Of a DNA stretch of 64,000 nucleotides, positions 41,276 to 50,406 are shown piece after piece. The position numbers and the translations under genes were made by a program. The notes under the pieces were generated by a model. The model was not told the origin of the DNA, did no database searches, and saw only the letters and a program-made list of their open reading frames with translations. The number at the start of each line of letters is the position of its first letter. The stretch's first letter is position 1. The stretch is from positions 744,001 through 808,000 of the forward strand of contig CAWKAJ010000001.1 of the NCBI GenBank assembly GCA_963847595.1, read 5' to 3'. The DNA is from JACWAE01 sp963847595 (GTDB taxonomy: Bacteria > Chloroflexota > Dehalococcoidia > SZUA-161).

Positions 41276-42919
41276 ATGTCAGAGGTTGACGGAGGCAGTC
41301 TTGTTGCCAAAGCGCTGAAGGCGGAGGGGGTAAAATACCTTTTCGTGTTATGGGGCTTCCACATACTCACCATCATCCAGGCTTGCGAGCGTGAGGGGAT
41401 CAAAGTAATCGATGTCAGACATGAGCAGGCGGCAGGACATGCCGCGGAGGGCTGGGCCAAGGTGACAGGACAGCCGGGTGTAGCTGCCGTAACAGCAGGC
41501 CCGGGTGTCACTGACGTAGTCACCGCAGTGGCCAACGCCTTCCAGGCAGGCAGCCCCATGCTCGTCATAGGCGGGCGCAGCCCGGTGAATTCTTTCGAGA
41601 AAGGCACACTCCAGGAGCTCGACCACATTGCGTTCATGAAGCCCATCACTAAATGGGCGCGCACTGTGTTCGAGACCAAACGCCTCCCCGAATATGTCAG
41701 CATCGCTTATAGAAATGCCCTGGCCGGCAGGCCGGGACCAGTGTTCCTGGAATGCCCTATCGACATCCTTGAGAGCCAGGTTGACGAGTCCCAGGTCTCC
41801 TTTCCTGAGCCGTCAAAGTCTCGCGCAACCTCCAGGACGCCGGGAAATCCCGACCTGATTAAGGCAGCAGCCAAACTTCTCGCCGCCTCACGAACCCCTG
41901 TGGTCATCGCAGGGAACACCGTATATTGGTCTCAGGCCAGCCAGGAGCTTCGCCAGTTCATCGAAGCCATCGATGCGCCAGTGTTTTTGAACGGCATGGG
42001 ACGCGGCTGTATTTCTGCCGACCACCCTCAGTTCTTCGTCTACTCTCGCCGCTTCGCCCTGAGCCAGGCCGACGTCGCCGTGCTCATTGGGACCGAGATA
42101 GATTTCAGGCTGAACTACGGGGCTCCGCCCCTGTTCAATCCCAAGGGAAAGGTCATTCAAATCGACATCGACCCGACCGAAATCGGGCATAACCGGAGTA
42201 TCGACGTCGGCATTGTGGGAGATGCCAAAGAGGTATTGCATCAACTGCTGACAGAGCTGGACAAGAAGAAAATGCCCCGGAGAACAGCCTGGCTGAAGAA
42301 GGTTCGAGGCTTCGAGATCAAAAGACTCAAGGCTCTCGAGCCCCTGTTGCACTCCGATGCTGTTCCTATCCATCCCCTGAGGCTGCTCAAAGAAGTTTGC
42401 GACTTCTTGGATCACGACGCCGTAGTAGTTGGCGATGGAGGTGACATCGTCTCCTTCGCTGCTCAAGTTCTGAAAACCCGCTACCCCGGACACTGGCTCG
42501 ATACAGGTAAGCTGGGCTGCCTCGGAGTGGGGACTGGTTTCGCTATGGCAGCAAAACTGGCTAAGCCGGACAAGCAGGTGCTTCTTGTGCACGGGGACGG
42601 TTCCTTTGGCCTCAATGGCATGGAGTTCGACACCATGGTTCGACACAACATACCGGTGGTATCAGTTATCGGAAACAACCGTGCCTGGATGCCCATCGTC
42701 GATGGTGATCCCGGCCTGGCCAGGCATTTGGGCTGGGCAAGATACGACAAGGTTGTGGAAGCCCTGGGGGGACACGGTGAGTTTGTGGAGCGCCCCAAGC
42801 AGATCCGCCCCGCTCTGGAGAGAGCTTTTGCCAGCGGGCTTCCCGCCGCCATCAATGTGATGATCGACCAGACCAAAGGCTATTTTCATGTGACGTCTAG
42901 CCTGGGAGCACCCACCTAA
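41276..42919 (+). CDS. Thiamine-pyrophosphate enzyme, acetolactate synthase/oxalyl-CoA decarboxylase-like
   Basis: A 547-residue ThDP enzyme with the three standard domains. VIDVRHEQAAGHAAEGWAKV holds the catalytic glutamate, GNPDLIKAAAKLLAASRTPV begins the central domain, and HGDGSFGLNGMEFDTMVRHN with VVSVIGNN forms the GDG-N metal-ThDP motif. ATG 41276 follows GGGAGGTG. The sequence is closer to oxalyl-CoA decarboxylase and 2-hydroxyacyl-CoA lyase than to true acetolactate synthase, and there is no small regulatory subunit beside it. It is followed after 20 bp by a formyltransferase-like gene, which suits formyl-CoA as a product. Confidence 0.9.
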   Translation: MSEVDGGSLVAKALKAEGVKYLFVLWGFHILTIIQACEREGIKVIDVRHEQAAGHAAEGWAKVTGQPGVAAVTAGPGVTDVVTAVANAFQAGSPMLVIGGRSPVNSFEKGTLQELDHIAFMKPITKWARTVFETKRLPEYVSIAYRNALAGRPGPVFLECPIDILESQVDESQVSFPEPSKSRATSRTPGNPDLIKAAAKLLAASRTPVVIAGNTVYWSQASQELRQFIEAIDAPVFLNGMGRGCISADHPQFFVYSRRFALSQADVAVLIGTEIDFRLNYGAPPLFNPKGKVIQIDIDPTEIGHNRSIDVGIVGDAKEVLHQLLTELDKKKMPRRTAWLKKVRGFEIKRLKALEPLLHSDAVPIHPLRLLKEVCDFLDHDAVVVGDGGDIVSFAAQVLKTRYPGHWLDTGKLGCLGVGTGFAMAAKLAKPDKQVLLVHGDGSFGLNGMEFDTMVRHNIPVVSVIGNNRAWMPIVDGDPGLARHLGWARYDKVVEALGGHGEFVERPKQIRPALERAFASGLPAAINVMIDQTKGYFHVTSSLGAPT

Positions 42920-42939
42920 CCCATACGGAGAGAAGATAG

Positions 42940-43857
42940 ATGCGGATTGTGCTAATCGGGCAGGCTGCTTTCGGACAGAAGGTCCTGGAGACTTTGCTGA
43001 ACAGGGGTGAGCAGGTTGCGGCTGTTTACGTGCCACCCAATAAACCTGGCTCCAAGATTGACCCCCTCAAGGAATCGGCTCAGCAGCATGGTATCTCCGT
43101 TTTCCAACCTCAACGCATGCGCGATACCGGTGTCTATGAAAAATTTGTGGAGCTGGCTCCGGATTTGGGGGTTATGGCATTTGTCACTGACATTGTACCC
43201 GAGTCCATACTGAACAGTCCCAAACTGGGAACCATTCAGTATCACCCTTCATTGCTGCCCAAGCATCGGGGAAGGAGTTCCATCAACTGGGCCATCATCA
43301 ACGGAGACAAGAAAACAGGCATCACCATCTTATGGCCCGATGCCGGTATTGATACCGGTCCCATACTGCTGCAAAAAGAGGCCGAGGTCTCACCATCTGA
43401 TACCGTAGGCTCGCTCTATTACGATAAGCTTTTCCCTCTGGGTGTGGAGGCCTTAATGGAGTCAATCGACCTTATCCGCAAGGGACAGGCTCCCAGGATA
43501 CCCCAGGACGAGTCTCAAGCCACCTACGAGCGCCCCTGCGGGGAGAAGGACGCCGTTATCGACTGGGCTCAGCCCATAGTCAGGGTTCACAATCTGATTC
43601 GCGGCACAAACCCACAGCCTGGCGCCACCACCTCGTTGCGTGCTCAGAAACTCAAGATATTCGATTGTGAGCTGATTATGCAGAACGTCGCTGCTGCGCC
43701 TGGCGAGATTATTCAAAGCTCCGCTAAAGGCATAGCCGTTGCTGGCCAGGGGGGATGGCTGCTTATCAAGCGAGTGCAGCCCCAGGGACAACCCAAGGTG
43801 AGCGCTTCAGAGTATGCCCTCAAGATAGGTCTTAAAGCTGGGGAAAAGCTTGTCTGA
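42940..43857 (+). CDS. Formyltransferase-fold protein, Fmt/10-formyl-THF hydrolase-like
   Basis: A 305-residue protein. RIVLIGQAAFGQKVLETLL starts the formyl-transferase Rossmann fold. TIQYHPSLLPKHRGRSSINW is the folate-site motif with the catalytic histidine, and LWPDAGIDTGPILLQKEAEV supplies the catalytic aspartate. The asparagine usual in methionyl-tRNA formyltransferase is glutamine-like here (IQYH). A C-terminal domain (VRVHNLIRGTNPQPGA) follows as in Fmt and the N-terminal half of 10-formyl-THF dehydrogenase. The gene is paired with the TPP enzyme rather than with def, so a formyl-CoA or formyl-folate side reaction is plausible. Confidence 0.9.
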   Translation: MRIVLIGQAAFGQKVLETLLNRGEQVAAVYVPPNKPGSKIDPLKESAQQHGISVFQPQRMRDTGVYEKFVELAPDLGVMAFVTDIVPESILNSPKLGTIQYHPSLLPKHRGRSSINWAIINGDKKTGITILWPDAGIDTGPILLQKEAEVSPSDTVGSLYYDKLFPLGVEALMESIDLIRKGQAPRIPQDESQATYERPCGEKDAVIDWAQPIVRVHNLIRGTNPQPGATTSLRAQKLKIFDCELIMQNVAAAPGEIIQSSAKGIAVAGQGGWLLIKRVQPQGQPKVSASEYALKIGLKAGEKLV

Positions 43858-43918
43858 TGGGGAGGCAGCGATGGCCTCCCCATACTGTGTATGATTCTAG
43901 CATGCCTTCGCCTACATT

Positions 43919-45151
43919 CTACGAATAGATAGTGTATGTCAGAGTATAAAAGTTATGCTCAATCCCATAATTCTCATATATAACGAAATTGTATGTCCCG
44001 GTGGTCTGCGCCTGTAGGCTGAAGGTGGCCTGCTTTATTCGGCCAAGCTCTTTCGTTACGTTGCCGTAAGGGTCCTGGATTTGTGCTCCAATATCATACG
44101 TATTCGCTATTATCTCCCCCTGCACCCACTGACCGGCACTGAGCTGTATCGGTATCGACACGACCTGCCCATACAGCTCACCATTTATTGGGGGCTGGTC
44201 ATGCGCTGTTAGCTGCGTAAAGTAAACGGTCACGCTTTTGTCTGAGTTCATGGTTACGGTGGTCGGGTTCACGCCATCGTTGTCTGTTCCGGCCCAATTC
44301 TTAAAGACATAGCCCAATGCCGCCGTAGCCGACACATCTACCACTGTGCCTGCATCGTAAGTGTCCCTGGTAGGACTTACACTGCCCCCGTCAGTCGGAC
44401 TGCAAGAAGCGGAAAGATTATAGAGCCTGGTGAAATAGGCAGTGACTGTTTTGTTGCCATCCATGACGACATTCAACGTAGTTAATGTACCGGAGGCATC
44501 TCCTCCCCAATGGTCGAACCTGTAAGATGTAGCCGGGATGGCTGTCAGGGTCACATTGGCTCCAGCTTGGTAGTCGCCCCCTGGAGGATCAACGCTGCCC
44601 CCGCCGCCAGGGCTGAGCCTGCTCTCAAGAGTATATATGACCTTGCTGAAAACAGCCTTGACTGTTTTATCAGCATCCATAGTAATCACTATATTGGCTG
44701 AGGTGCCAGAGGCGTCCACTTCCCAGTGGTCAAACTTATAGCCTATGGCCGGGGCAGCTACCAGTGTAAGCTCAGTCCCTTCATCATAAATGCCGCTGCC
44801 GAGGTTGACGTTGCCGCCTCCCACCGGGCTGGTGAGTACAGAGAGATTGTCCAGCTTAACGAAATAGGCCGTGACCGTTTTCTGAGAATTCATGGTGATT
44901 TCCACCGTTGTTGCTACACCGGTGGCATTACCTCCCCAGTGGTCAAACCTGTAACCTGCGGCTGGGGTGGCCGTTAGAGTCACCTCAGTCTTATCCACAT
45001 AGCTGCCGCCGCTGGGGCTGATGCTCCCGCCTGCGATAGGACTGCTTAAGGTTGAAAGAGTATAGTGCGCCGCGCTGCAACACGCCCCCAACACAAGTGC
45101 AGACACAATCAGCATGATTGCCAGGGCAGCCAAGCAGGTATTCTTGTTCAC
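43919..45151 (-). CDS. Repeat-domain lipoprotein (InlB B-repeat-like)
   Basis: A 410-residue secreted protein from GTG 45151, preceded by GAGGAGGCACG. A lipoprotein signal ends LVLGAC. Four tandem ~83-residue domains of the same type follow, each with the pattern GGSISPSGGSYVDKTEVTLT, AAGYRFDHWGGNATG, VEITMNSQKTVTAYF. These are the divergent bacterial repeat (InlB B-repeat/Listeria-type) domains. The last ~95 residues (GELYGQVVSIPIQLSAGQWV and beyond) form a different strand-rich domain. It probably binds surface ligands; no enzyme motif is seen. A second repeat-domain protein lies at 52905. Confidence 0.88.
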   Translation of the reverse strand: MNKNTCLAALAIMLIVSALVLGACCSAAHYTLSTLSSPIAGGSISPSGGSYVDKTEVTLTATPAAGYRFDHWGGNATGVATTVEITMNSQKTVTAYFVKLDNLSVLTSPVGGGNVNLGSGIYDEGTELTLVAAPAIGYKFDHWEVDASGTSANIVITMDADKTVKAVFSKVIYTLESRLSPGGGGSVDPPGGDYQAGANVTLTAIPATSYRFDHWGGDASGTLTTLNVVMDGNKTVTAYFTRLYNLSASCSPTDGGSVSPTRDTYDAGTVVDVSATAALGYVFKNWAGTDNDGVNPTTVTMNSDKSVTVYFTQLTAHDQPPINGELYGQVVSIPIQLSAGQWVQGEIIANTYDIGAQIQDPYGNVTKELGRIKQATFSLQAQTTGTYNFVIYENYGIEHNFYTLTYTIYS

Positions 45152-45316
45152 TTCGTGCCTCCTCAGAAGCATTTACCGCTTGATAGCATCGAATGCTATA
45201 ATTGCTTTTAATTTTCAACTGTGGATTATAGCACAAAAAAAGCACTGTCAAGCCCCCGAGTCCCGATGCTTGCCTTCGTTTTCCCTGACAGATATACTGT
45301 TTGAGAGGAGACCAAG

Positions 45317-45913
45317 ATGGCAAATGATGCTGCCTTAGAACAAGCCTCCGCTGAAATGAAAGGGATTGTTCCCTATGCAGTAGCCGCGAAGAGCGGCACC
45401 GACTACGATGGCAAGAGGTTCAGGATACCCTTCTTTAACCGCTCGTTTTTGGTGTACTATCCCGAAGTAAAAATAGCCGAGGAAGGGAAGACAGCCCCGG
45501 TCCCGCAGTATCTGGAGATTATCCTGCTGCACTACCTGCTGCAGGCCAGAGGCGCATCTGTAGCCGATGAGTGGATAGCTTACCGGCAGCTTCCCGGAGC
45601 CAGTCTATTCGAGCGGAGATTCATCCAGATGGCGGTACAGCCTCTGCTTCGCGCTTTCGACAACAATGTCGAGGGATTCAAGAAAGCTGGCATGGCCTTG
45701 GGAGGCATACCTATAACCCGCACCGGCGATGCGGCCTTCAAGTTCATGGCGCTGCCCAAAATCCCTATGGCGTGTATCTTCTACCAGGGCGAGGAGGGCA
45801 TACCTTCTGCAGTCAACATCCTCTTCGATGCCGCCGCCCCCAATTACCTGCCCACCGAAGACCTATCTTTAGTGGGCGTCTACCTCGTCAATGCCCTGAA
45901 GAAAGCTAAGTAA
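45317..45913 (+). CDS. DUF3786 protein
   Basis: A 198-residue protein, ATG 45317 after GAGAGGAG. The family core is visible as KRFRIPFFNRSFLVYYPEVK, ILLHYLLQARGASVADEWIA, YRQLPGASLFERRFIQMAVQ and GGIPITRTGDAAFKFMALPK. DUF3786 proteins are found in anaerobes, often near corrinoid or CO-metabolism genes; their function is unknown. It is followed by a convergent MBL gene 19 bp away. Confidence 0.88.
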   Translation: MANDAALEQASAEMKGIVPYAVAAKSGTDYDGKRFRIPFFNRSFLVYYPEVKIAEEGKTAPVPQYLEIILLHYLLQARGASVADEWIAYRQLPGASLFERRFIQMAVQPLLRAFDNNVEGFKKAGMALGGIPITRTGDAAFKFMALPKIPMACIFYQGEEGIPSAVNILFDAAAPNYLPTEDLSLVGVYLVNALKKAK

Positions 45914-45932
45914 GGACATTGCGCGAACCACC

Positions 45933-46748
45933 TTACGGTAATTCGTACTTGCGAAATATCTCCGGAACGAGGACTTTCGTTTGAGGAGATAGGCGCTCGA
46001 TCATCCGAGCGAATTTACCCGGATTCACTCGTTGCAGCGGTGGGAAAGTCGACCTAAGCTCCTGCACCTGTATATGGGGCCGGAGCGGCTTGGACAGGGG
46101 ACGGAAGAAATCGTCCCAGTGAGTCAGAACAACAACCTTGGGCTGCACTCGGGGCAAAAGCGTCCTGCAATATGCAGCGCCTCTGTGCGGGAAAAGGAAT
46201 AGTATATCAGCAGCCACCGCGGTCTCGGGGCGTTCACCGGGGTCTGTGAGCAACCTCAGCCCCCCGACAGAGAGCAAGAAGCTCAAGTCCTTGTCCATTC
46301 GGTAGTCCCTGGCCCGCAGCGGCGGCTTTAGAACGGCAGGAAGTCTACCGGGCAAATACCCGGGGAGTTTGACATGCTGAGATGGGAAGACTTCGACCTG
46401 AAACTCTGCCAGGGTTAGTTTGTCACCTGCTTTGACCTCACGGATCCGGTCGTCCGGCACGCCGCACACACTCAGCAGCCTGCACGTATTTGGAGAGCCC
46501 ATTACGATAGCGCCCGTGTTCCGGACTACGTCAGGCACGTCCATAAGATGATCGAAGTGGGCATGTGTGATGAGCACGAAGTCGCAATGCTGTATCTTTT
46601 CCGCTATCAATTCTCGGTCCGGCTGAACGCGTCCAAACAACGCTTTCCTGAGCGGAAAGCGGGTAAAGTACGGGTCTATCACCATGACGTGATTGCCCAC
46701 ACTCAATTCGAGACCTGCAACGCCCAGCCAGCGGAATGAAATCGACAT
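45933..46748 (-). CDS. UlaG-like metallo-beta-lactamase-fold protein
   Basis: A 271-residue protein. ITHAHFDHLMDVPDVVRNTG is the HxHxDH motif (residue ~58). Further metal-site residues come from LRLLTDPGERPETAVAADI and VVVLTHWDDFFRPLSKPL. This subgroup (UlaG/RomA-like) has fewer histidines than the GloB group. A substrate such as a lactone or phosphodiester is possible. Copy 7 of the triple-hairpin element lies upstream. Confidence 0.9.
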   Translation of the reverse strand: MSISFRWLGVAGLELSVGNHVMVIDPYFTRFPLRKALFGRVQPDRELIAEKIQHCDFVLITHAHFDHLMDVPDVVRNTGAIVMGSPNTCRLLSVCGVPDDRIREVKAGDKLTLAEFQVEVFPSQHVKLPGYLPGRLPAVLKPPLRARDYRMDKDLSFLLSVGGLRLLTDPGERPETAVAADILFLFPHRGAAYCRTLLPRVQPKVVVLTHWDDFFRPLSKPLRPHIQVQELRSTFPPLQRVNPGKFARMIERLSPQTKVLVPEIFRKYELP

Positions 46749-46811
46749 TGCTCACCCAGCCTTAAGAAGTTTCCCCATTATATCATGGATATCAGAGGTC
46801 GTTTAGCAACT

Positions 46812-46905
46812 GGGGAGTGCAGATGGGCCAAGCCCCTTTGCCAGGGGCTTGGGGTATCCCCCAAATCTTAAAAGTCCCCCAAGATTGGGGGATATAGGGG
46901 GTTGA
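46812..46905 (+). repeat. Triple-hairpin intergenic element, copy 7 of 7
   Basis: Core at 46812-46905: GGGC-CAA-GCCC, TGGGG-TATCC-CCCA and CCCCC-AAGATT-GGGGG. Flanking GAGGTCGTTTA (left) and TTTTAGACGCCCTC (right) are imperfectly inverted, like the outer arms of copy 6. It lies upstream of the UlaG-like gene and downstream of the broken radical SAM gene. Confidence 0.85.
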
Positions 46906-46985
46906 AAAGAGGTTTTAGACGCCCTCGAAATCATAGCTTTGATGATAGGGTGATAGCATCCAGCGCTTTTGAGTGATTTGAATCT

Positions 46986-48456
46986 TCAGGTCCTCGAACC
47001 AATTCTCCGCAGTATGTCCCAGAAAGCTCCGCGGTATCCCGCCTTGATGGCATTCACCAGCACAGTGTTGTCATTGTAGTTGTAGTTCCTCTCCGCACCC
47101 GATGGCGAGGCATAGAAAAAGCGCTCGTCTCCCCCGATAAGCTGCGAAAGGTACTCAGGTGCATCAGGCCCCAGGCCTGATGACACATAAAATATGGGTC
47201 TGAAGAAGTCTTCATTCCCCTCGATTGTGCCGTGCAGATTAGGGTTCTTATTCAAAGGGCCCTGCCTTTTAACTAGAGCTGCCATCTTCGTCTGTGGGCA
47301 GATTACGCACCCCCAGGGCAGTGCCTACCCTGTCCGGCGCAAGCCTCTTCATGGTCTCGATGGTCTCTCTCAAGGACTCCCTGGTCTCGCCCGGACCGCC
47401 CAGCAGCAGGTCATACATGAAGATAATGCCCTCATGGTGGCAGACCTCAGCCGTACGGCTGAGGTCTGCCACCGAAAACTCGCGTCCCAGACTACGCAAC
47501 ATGACGTCGTTGCCGCTGTCCACACCGAAGTCTATTCCGGCGCATCCAGCCTTGCGGCACAGAGCAGCCAGCTCCTGAGAAAAGGGCACCGGGCTGGCAT
47601 AGGCATACCATCTCAGCTTATCCCCCAGCCCCCGCCTTATCAGCTCCCGGCAGATGTCGCGGGCATGGTCTTCGGGCAGGTTAAACTCACTGTCGCAGAA
47701 ATGTAAATGGTCTATGCCCATCTCAAGCAGAGACTGTATTTCGTCGGCAACGCTTCGTGGGGAACGCAGCCGCAGCTTCTTCCCTTTGCCCACCGGGTCG
47801 GCGCAGTAAATGCACCCCTGGGGACAGCCTCGCTTGCTCTCGATACCAGCCATGCCGCCCTCGATAAAATAGCGATAGTTGTCAATCGTGCTCCTCTCCG
47901 GTGCAGCTATGTGGCTCAGGTCGAGGTATTTGGGGGCGTTGGAGTGGAAGCCTTTCCCGCTGCGGAATACCAGGCCGGGCACATCGCGGTAATCCTGCTT
48001 TGACGCAATCATGTCGAGAAGTAGAGGCAGAGAAAGCTCGCCTTCACCCCAAATCCCCAAATCGAGGCCGTAATAGCTCAGGATATCCCGGGGCATGACG
48101 GAGAACCCGGAGCCGCCCAGGATAATAGGCACGGAGGTTTGCGCCTTGAGCAGGTCTACGACCAGCTTGTACCTGTCTATGCAGAAATCCTGGCTGGCCA
48201 GGTAAGTATCATCGGTGTTGCGCAGGGTTACCGCTACCGCCAGAACATCGTTATGGGCAAAATAGCTCTTTACTTCGAAAGGTACGTCAGTTGAAAAACA
48301 GAGGTCGAGCAGGTCGACTTGATAACCCTTCTGCTTGAGGGCATGGGCCAGATAGTCCAGCGCCAGGGGCGCTACCGGGGGCTTCATCTGGTTGGGGTTT
48401 ACTAAACAAACCCATCCCTTTCGAGGTCGAGGTGGCGTTGTCGAGGGTCTAGACAT
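46986..48456 (-). pseudogene. B12-binding radical SAM protein, split by a 1-bp frameshift
   Basis: Two frames make one protein of about 490 residues. The first (48456 to 47269) has an N-terminal cobalamin-binding domain (LDYLAHALKQKGYQVDLLDL, PIILGGSGFSV, LGIWGEGELSLPLL) and a radical SAM motif SKRGCPQGCIYCAD (CxxxCxxC), then ends GVRNLPTDEDGSSS. The second, from 47285 to 46986, continues AALVKRQGPLNKNPNLHGTI to LRRIGSRT. One extra base at about 47283 breaks them. Otherwise all motifs are intact. The family includes methyltransferases and ring-modifying enzymes; the substrate is unknown. Confidence 0.9.
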
Positions 48457-48910
48457 GCCGACACCATCCTTAGGGAGAGCAGTATAACGGTATTATAATA
48501 TCCGGTGACATGAGCGAGCAAGACGACGTCAGGCGAATAATCCTTGAGGCCCCATGACACTCAGGTAATTAAGCGCAAGCAACCCCTGCAATTGGAGATA
48601 GCTGTGTCGAGAGTGGGAACATTGAAAAAGATAAATTCAATATTGAGTCTACGTCTACGTAGACATCCCGATGTTCGTCGAATGGTAGACCGCTGAAGCT
48701 GCGATAGGTTCACTAACCATCTGAAGCAATAGACTCAATACGCGCCAAAGCGGTTGCAGAACGATTTGCTCTTAGCAACTCCCTGTGTTGACACTCCTTA
48801 GGGCTTGCGTTAATATTCTTTATCAGTCCGAGCGCAACCAGAGGCCTCTATGATGCTGAAACCTGTTATTTGTTGGTCAATTACTGCGTGTGGCAAAAGG
48901 AGGTATCAAG
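48457..48910. other. Gene-free gap with an intergenic hairpin repeat
   Basis: No supported gene. It holds a GTCTAC/GTCTACGTAGAC cluster (48647-48664, with a 12-bp perfect palindrome) and the first copy of the 29-bp hairpin repeat (48663-48690). The ribosome-binding site of the SnoaL-like gene (AGGAGGT) is at its right end. Confidence 0.6.
48663..48690 (+). repeat. 29-bp hairpin intergenic repeat, copy 1
   Basis: ACATCCCGATGTTCGTCGAA, then TGGTAGAC. The ACAT-CCCG-ATGT core forms a small hairpin. Related copies are at 49401, 50060 and 51142. Confidence 0.7.
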
Positions 48911-49336
48911 ATGGCGATTAATCTAAAAAAGTTTGCGAAAGATTATATTGGAGCGTGGGATTCACATGATGCCGATAAGATAGCTTCCTTCTTCACGGAT
49001 GACTGTGTCTACGAGGATTTGGCTGCTGGAATAGTTAACCGGGGCAAGAAAGAATTAAAGGATTTTATTAAGGCCACGTTCATTTGGAGCCCTGACTTAA
49101 AGTTCGAGCTGAAATCATCCTTCGGCGCTGGCGACCAAGTAGCCAGCGAATGGGTCATGAGTGGCACTCATGCCGGCGAATTCGGCGGAATGCCGCCCAC
49201 CGGCAAGACTTTTTCACTAAGGGGAGCTTCAATCCTGGAGCTGCGCGAAGGGAAGATTTACAGAAATTCCGACTACTATAATGCGGCTTCTTTCCTGCAG
49301 CAGGTCGGTTTGCTGCCTCAGGCACCTTCTCAATAG
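48911..49336 (+). CDS. SnoaL/NTF2-like domain protein
   Basis: A 141-residue protein from ATG 48911 (AGGAGGT six bases before). KDYIGAWDSHDADKIASFFT, RGKKELKDFIKATFIWSPDL, SEWVMSGTHAGEFGG, SLRGASILELREGKIYRN are the SnoaL/NTF2 cone-shaped-fold strands and helices. Such proteins act as cyclases, isomerases or small-molecule binders in many pathways. No catalytic motif distinguishes which. It stands alone between repeat-bearing gaps. Confidence 0.88.
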   Translation: MAINLKKFAKDYIGAWDSHDADKIASFFTDDCVYEDLAAGIVNRGKKELKDFIKATFIWSPDLKFELKSSFGAGDQVASEWVMSGTHAGEFGGMPPTGKTFSLRGASILELREGKIYRNSDYYNAASFLQQVGLLPQAPSQ

Positions 49337-49400
49337 TGTCATATTGGTAGAATACTCAGTGATTCCTTGCCGGTAGCGTGGTTATAGACAAGCAAAGCAA

Positions 49401-49428
49401 ACATCCCAGTGTTTGTTCAGTGGTTATA
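49401..49428 (+). repeat. 29-bp hairpin intergenic repeat, copy 2
   Basis: ACATCCCAGTGTTTGTTCAG, then TGGTTATA. Extended similarity with copy 4 includes the left flank GTGGTTATAGACAAGCAAAG (49377-49396). Confidence 0.7.
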
Positions 49429-49600
49429 AAATATAGGCACGATTGAACTAAAATCAGGGGCGTTCAGTTGACAACCAGACGCCCTTTCTTTATCCTCAAA
49501 ATACTCAAAGTCTCACAGCCGAAACTAGTTGATTAGATGGTAAACGGACCGATGCAGGTCAAAGCACCTATTGCCCAGTTCTTCAAAGGGAGATATAGCA

Positions 49601-50023
49601 ATGCAGCCAAGTGAACTTATTGACGATCTTGTTGCAAATCTTACTGATTGGCGCGGCACTACGTTTGCCAACATTAGAAGGATTATCCATGATGCGGATC
49701 CCGAAATAGTTGAGGAATGGAAATGGATGGGGACTCCCGTCTGGTCCCACAATGGAATAGTCTGTGTTGCCAATGCCTTCAAAGACAAAGTGAAGCTAAC
49801 TTTTTATCAGGGGGCGCACCTTGCCGACCCGGACAAGCTCTTCAATAACGGACTCGAAGGCAAACAATGGCGAACCATCGATATTTACAAGGACGACAAG
49901 ATCAATGAGAGCTCACTAAAGACTCTCATCATTGCTGCCGTGGACCACAATCACGCCAAAGTGAAACCCGCCAATAAGCCTAGCCGGACACAAGGCAGAC
50001 TGAAGCAGAAACCGGCAAAGTAG
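49601..50023 (+). CDS. DUF1801 protein
   Basis: A 140-residue protein, ATG 49601 after GGGAGA. The DUF1801 pattern is visible as LTDWRGTTFANIRRIIHDAD, VEEWKWMGTPVWSHNGIVC and AFKDKVKLTFYQGAHLADP. The family is a small alpha-beta fold, function unknown, common in soil bacteria and sometimes linked to stress or DNA-binding proteins. The C-terminus is basic and proline-rich (KPSRTQGRLKQKPAK). Confidence 0.9.
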   Translation: MQPSELIDDLVANLTDWRGTTFANIRRIIHDADPEIVEEWKWMGTPVWSHNGIVCVANAFKDKVKLTFYQGAHLADPDKLFNNGLEGKQWRTIDIYKDDKINESSLKTLIIAAVDHNHAKVKPANKPSRTQGRLKQKPAK

Positions 50024-50059
50024 CACACTCTATCTCAAAACGTACGCATGGAATGGTAA

Positions 50060-50086
50060 ACATCCCTATGTTGGTGAATTGGTGGC
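50060..50086 (+). repeat. 29-bp hairpin intergenic repeat, copy 3
   Basis: ACATCCCTATGTTGGTGAAT, then TGGTGGC. The hairpin core ACAT-CCCT-ATGT is conserved. Confidence 0.7.
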
Positions 50087-50138
50087 GCACTGTGGTTTTT
50101 TGACCTACTGACAGCCCCTTCCCTGCTCTCTGGCTGTT

Positions 50139-50294
50139 TTATGATGGTGCTTTCTTGCCTGTAATGTCCCGCTCTTTGCCTGCTTCCTTCTCTGTGTTAT
50201 CTCGAGAATCTCGCCATACCCACCTTTTTGCAACGATATAGGGACTGATAAACAGTATTAAGAAGCTTTTCTGAATTAATGCCTTGACATCCAT
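50139..50294 (-). CDS. 51-residue micro-protein carrying a duplicated GtrA C-terminal tail
   Basis: Too short for most gene finders. ATG 50294 is preceded by GAGGTGA. The N-terminal part (MDVKALIQKSFLILFIS) is hydrophobic, and the rest (VAKRWVWRDSRDNTEKEAGK, ERDITGKK) is nearly identical to the end of the GtrA gene at 50407. A tail of about 35 residues was duplicated and acquired a new start. Whether it is translated and functional is unknown; it may be a remnant of a second GtrA copy. Confidence 0.5.
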   Translation of the reverse strand: MDVKALIQKSFLILFISPYIVAKRWVWRDSRDNTEKEAGKERDITGKKAPS

Positions 50295-50406
50295 AATTTG
50301 TCACCTCATTTCTTTGGCACTGTACGTGGTCAGCAAAAATGAGACACTTTGGCCTTGGTAACTAACGGGCACTTACAGGCCACTGCTCTGCCCCCTGATG
50401 GTTCTA

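Noticed and set aside
41888..42646. 252-codon minus-strand ORF opposite the ThDP enzyme
   Set aside because: Antisense shadow of a motif-complete gene.
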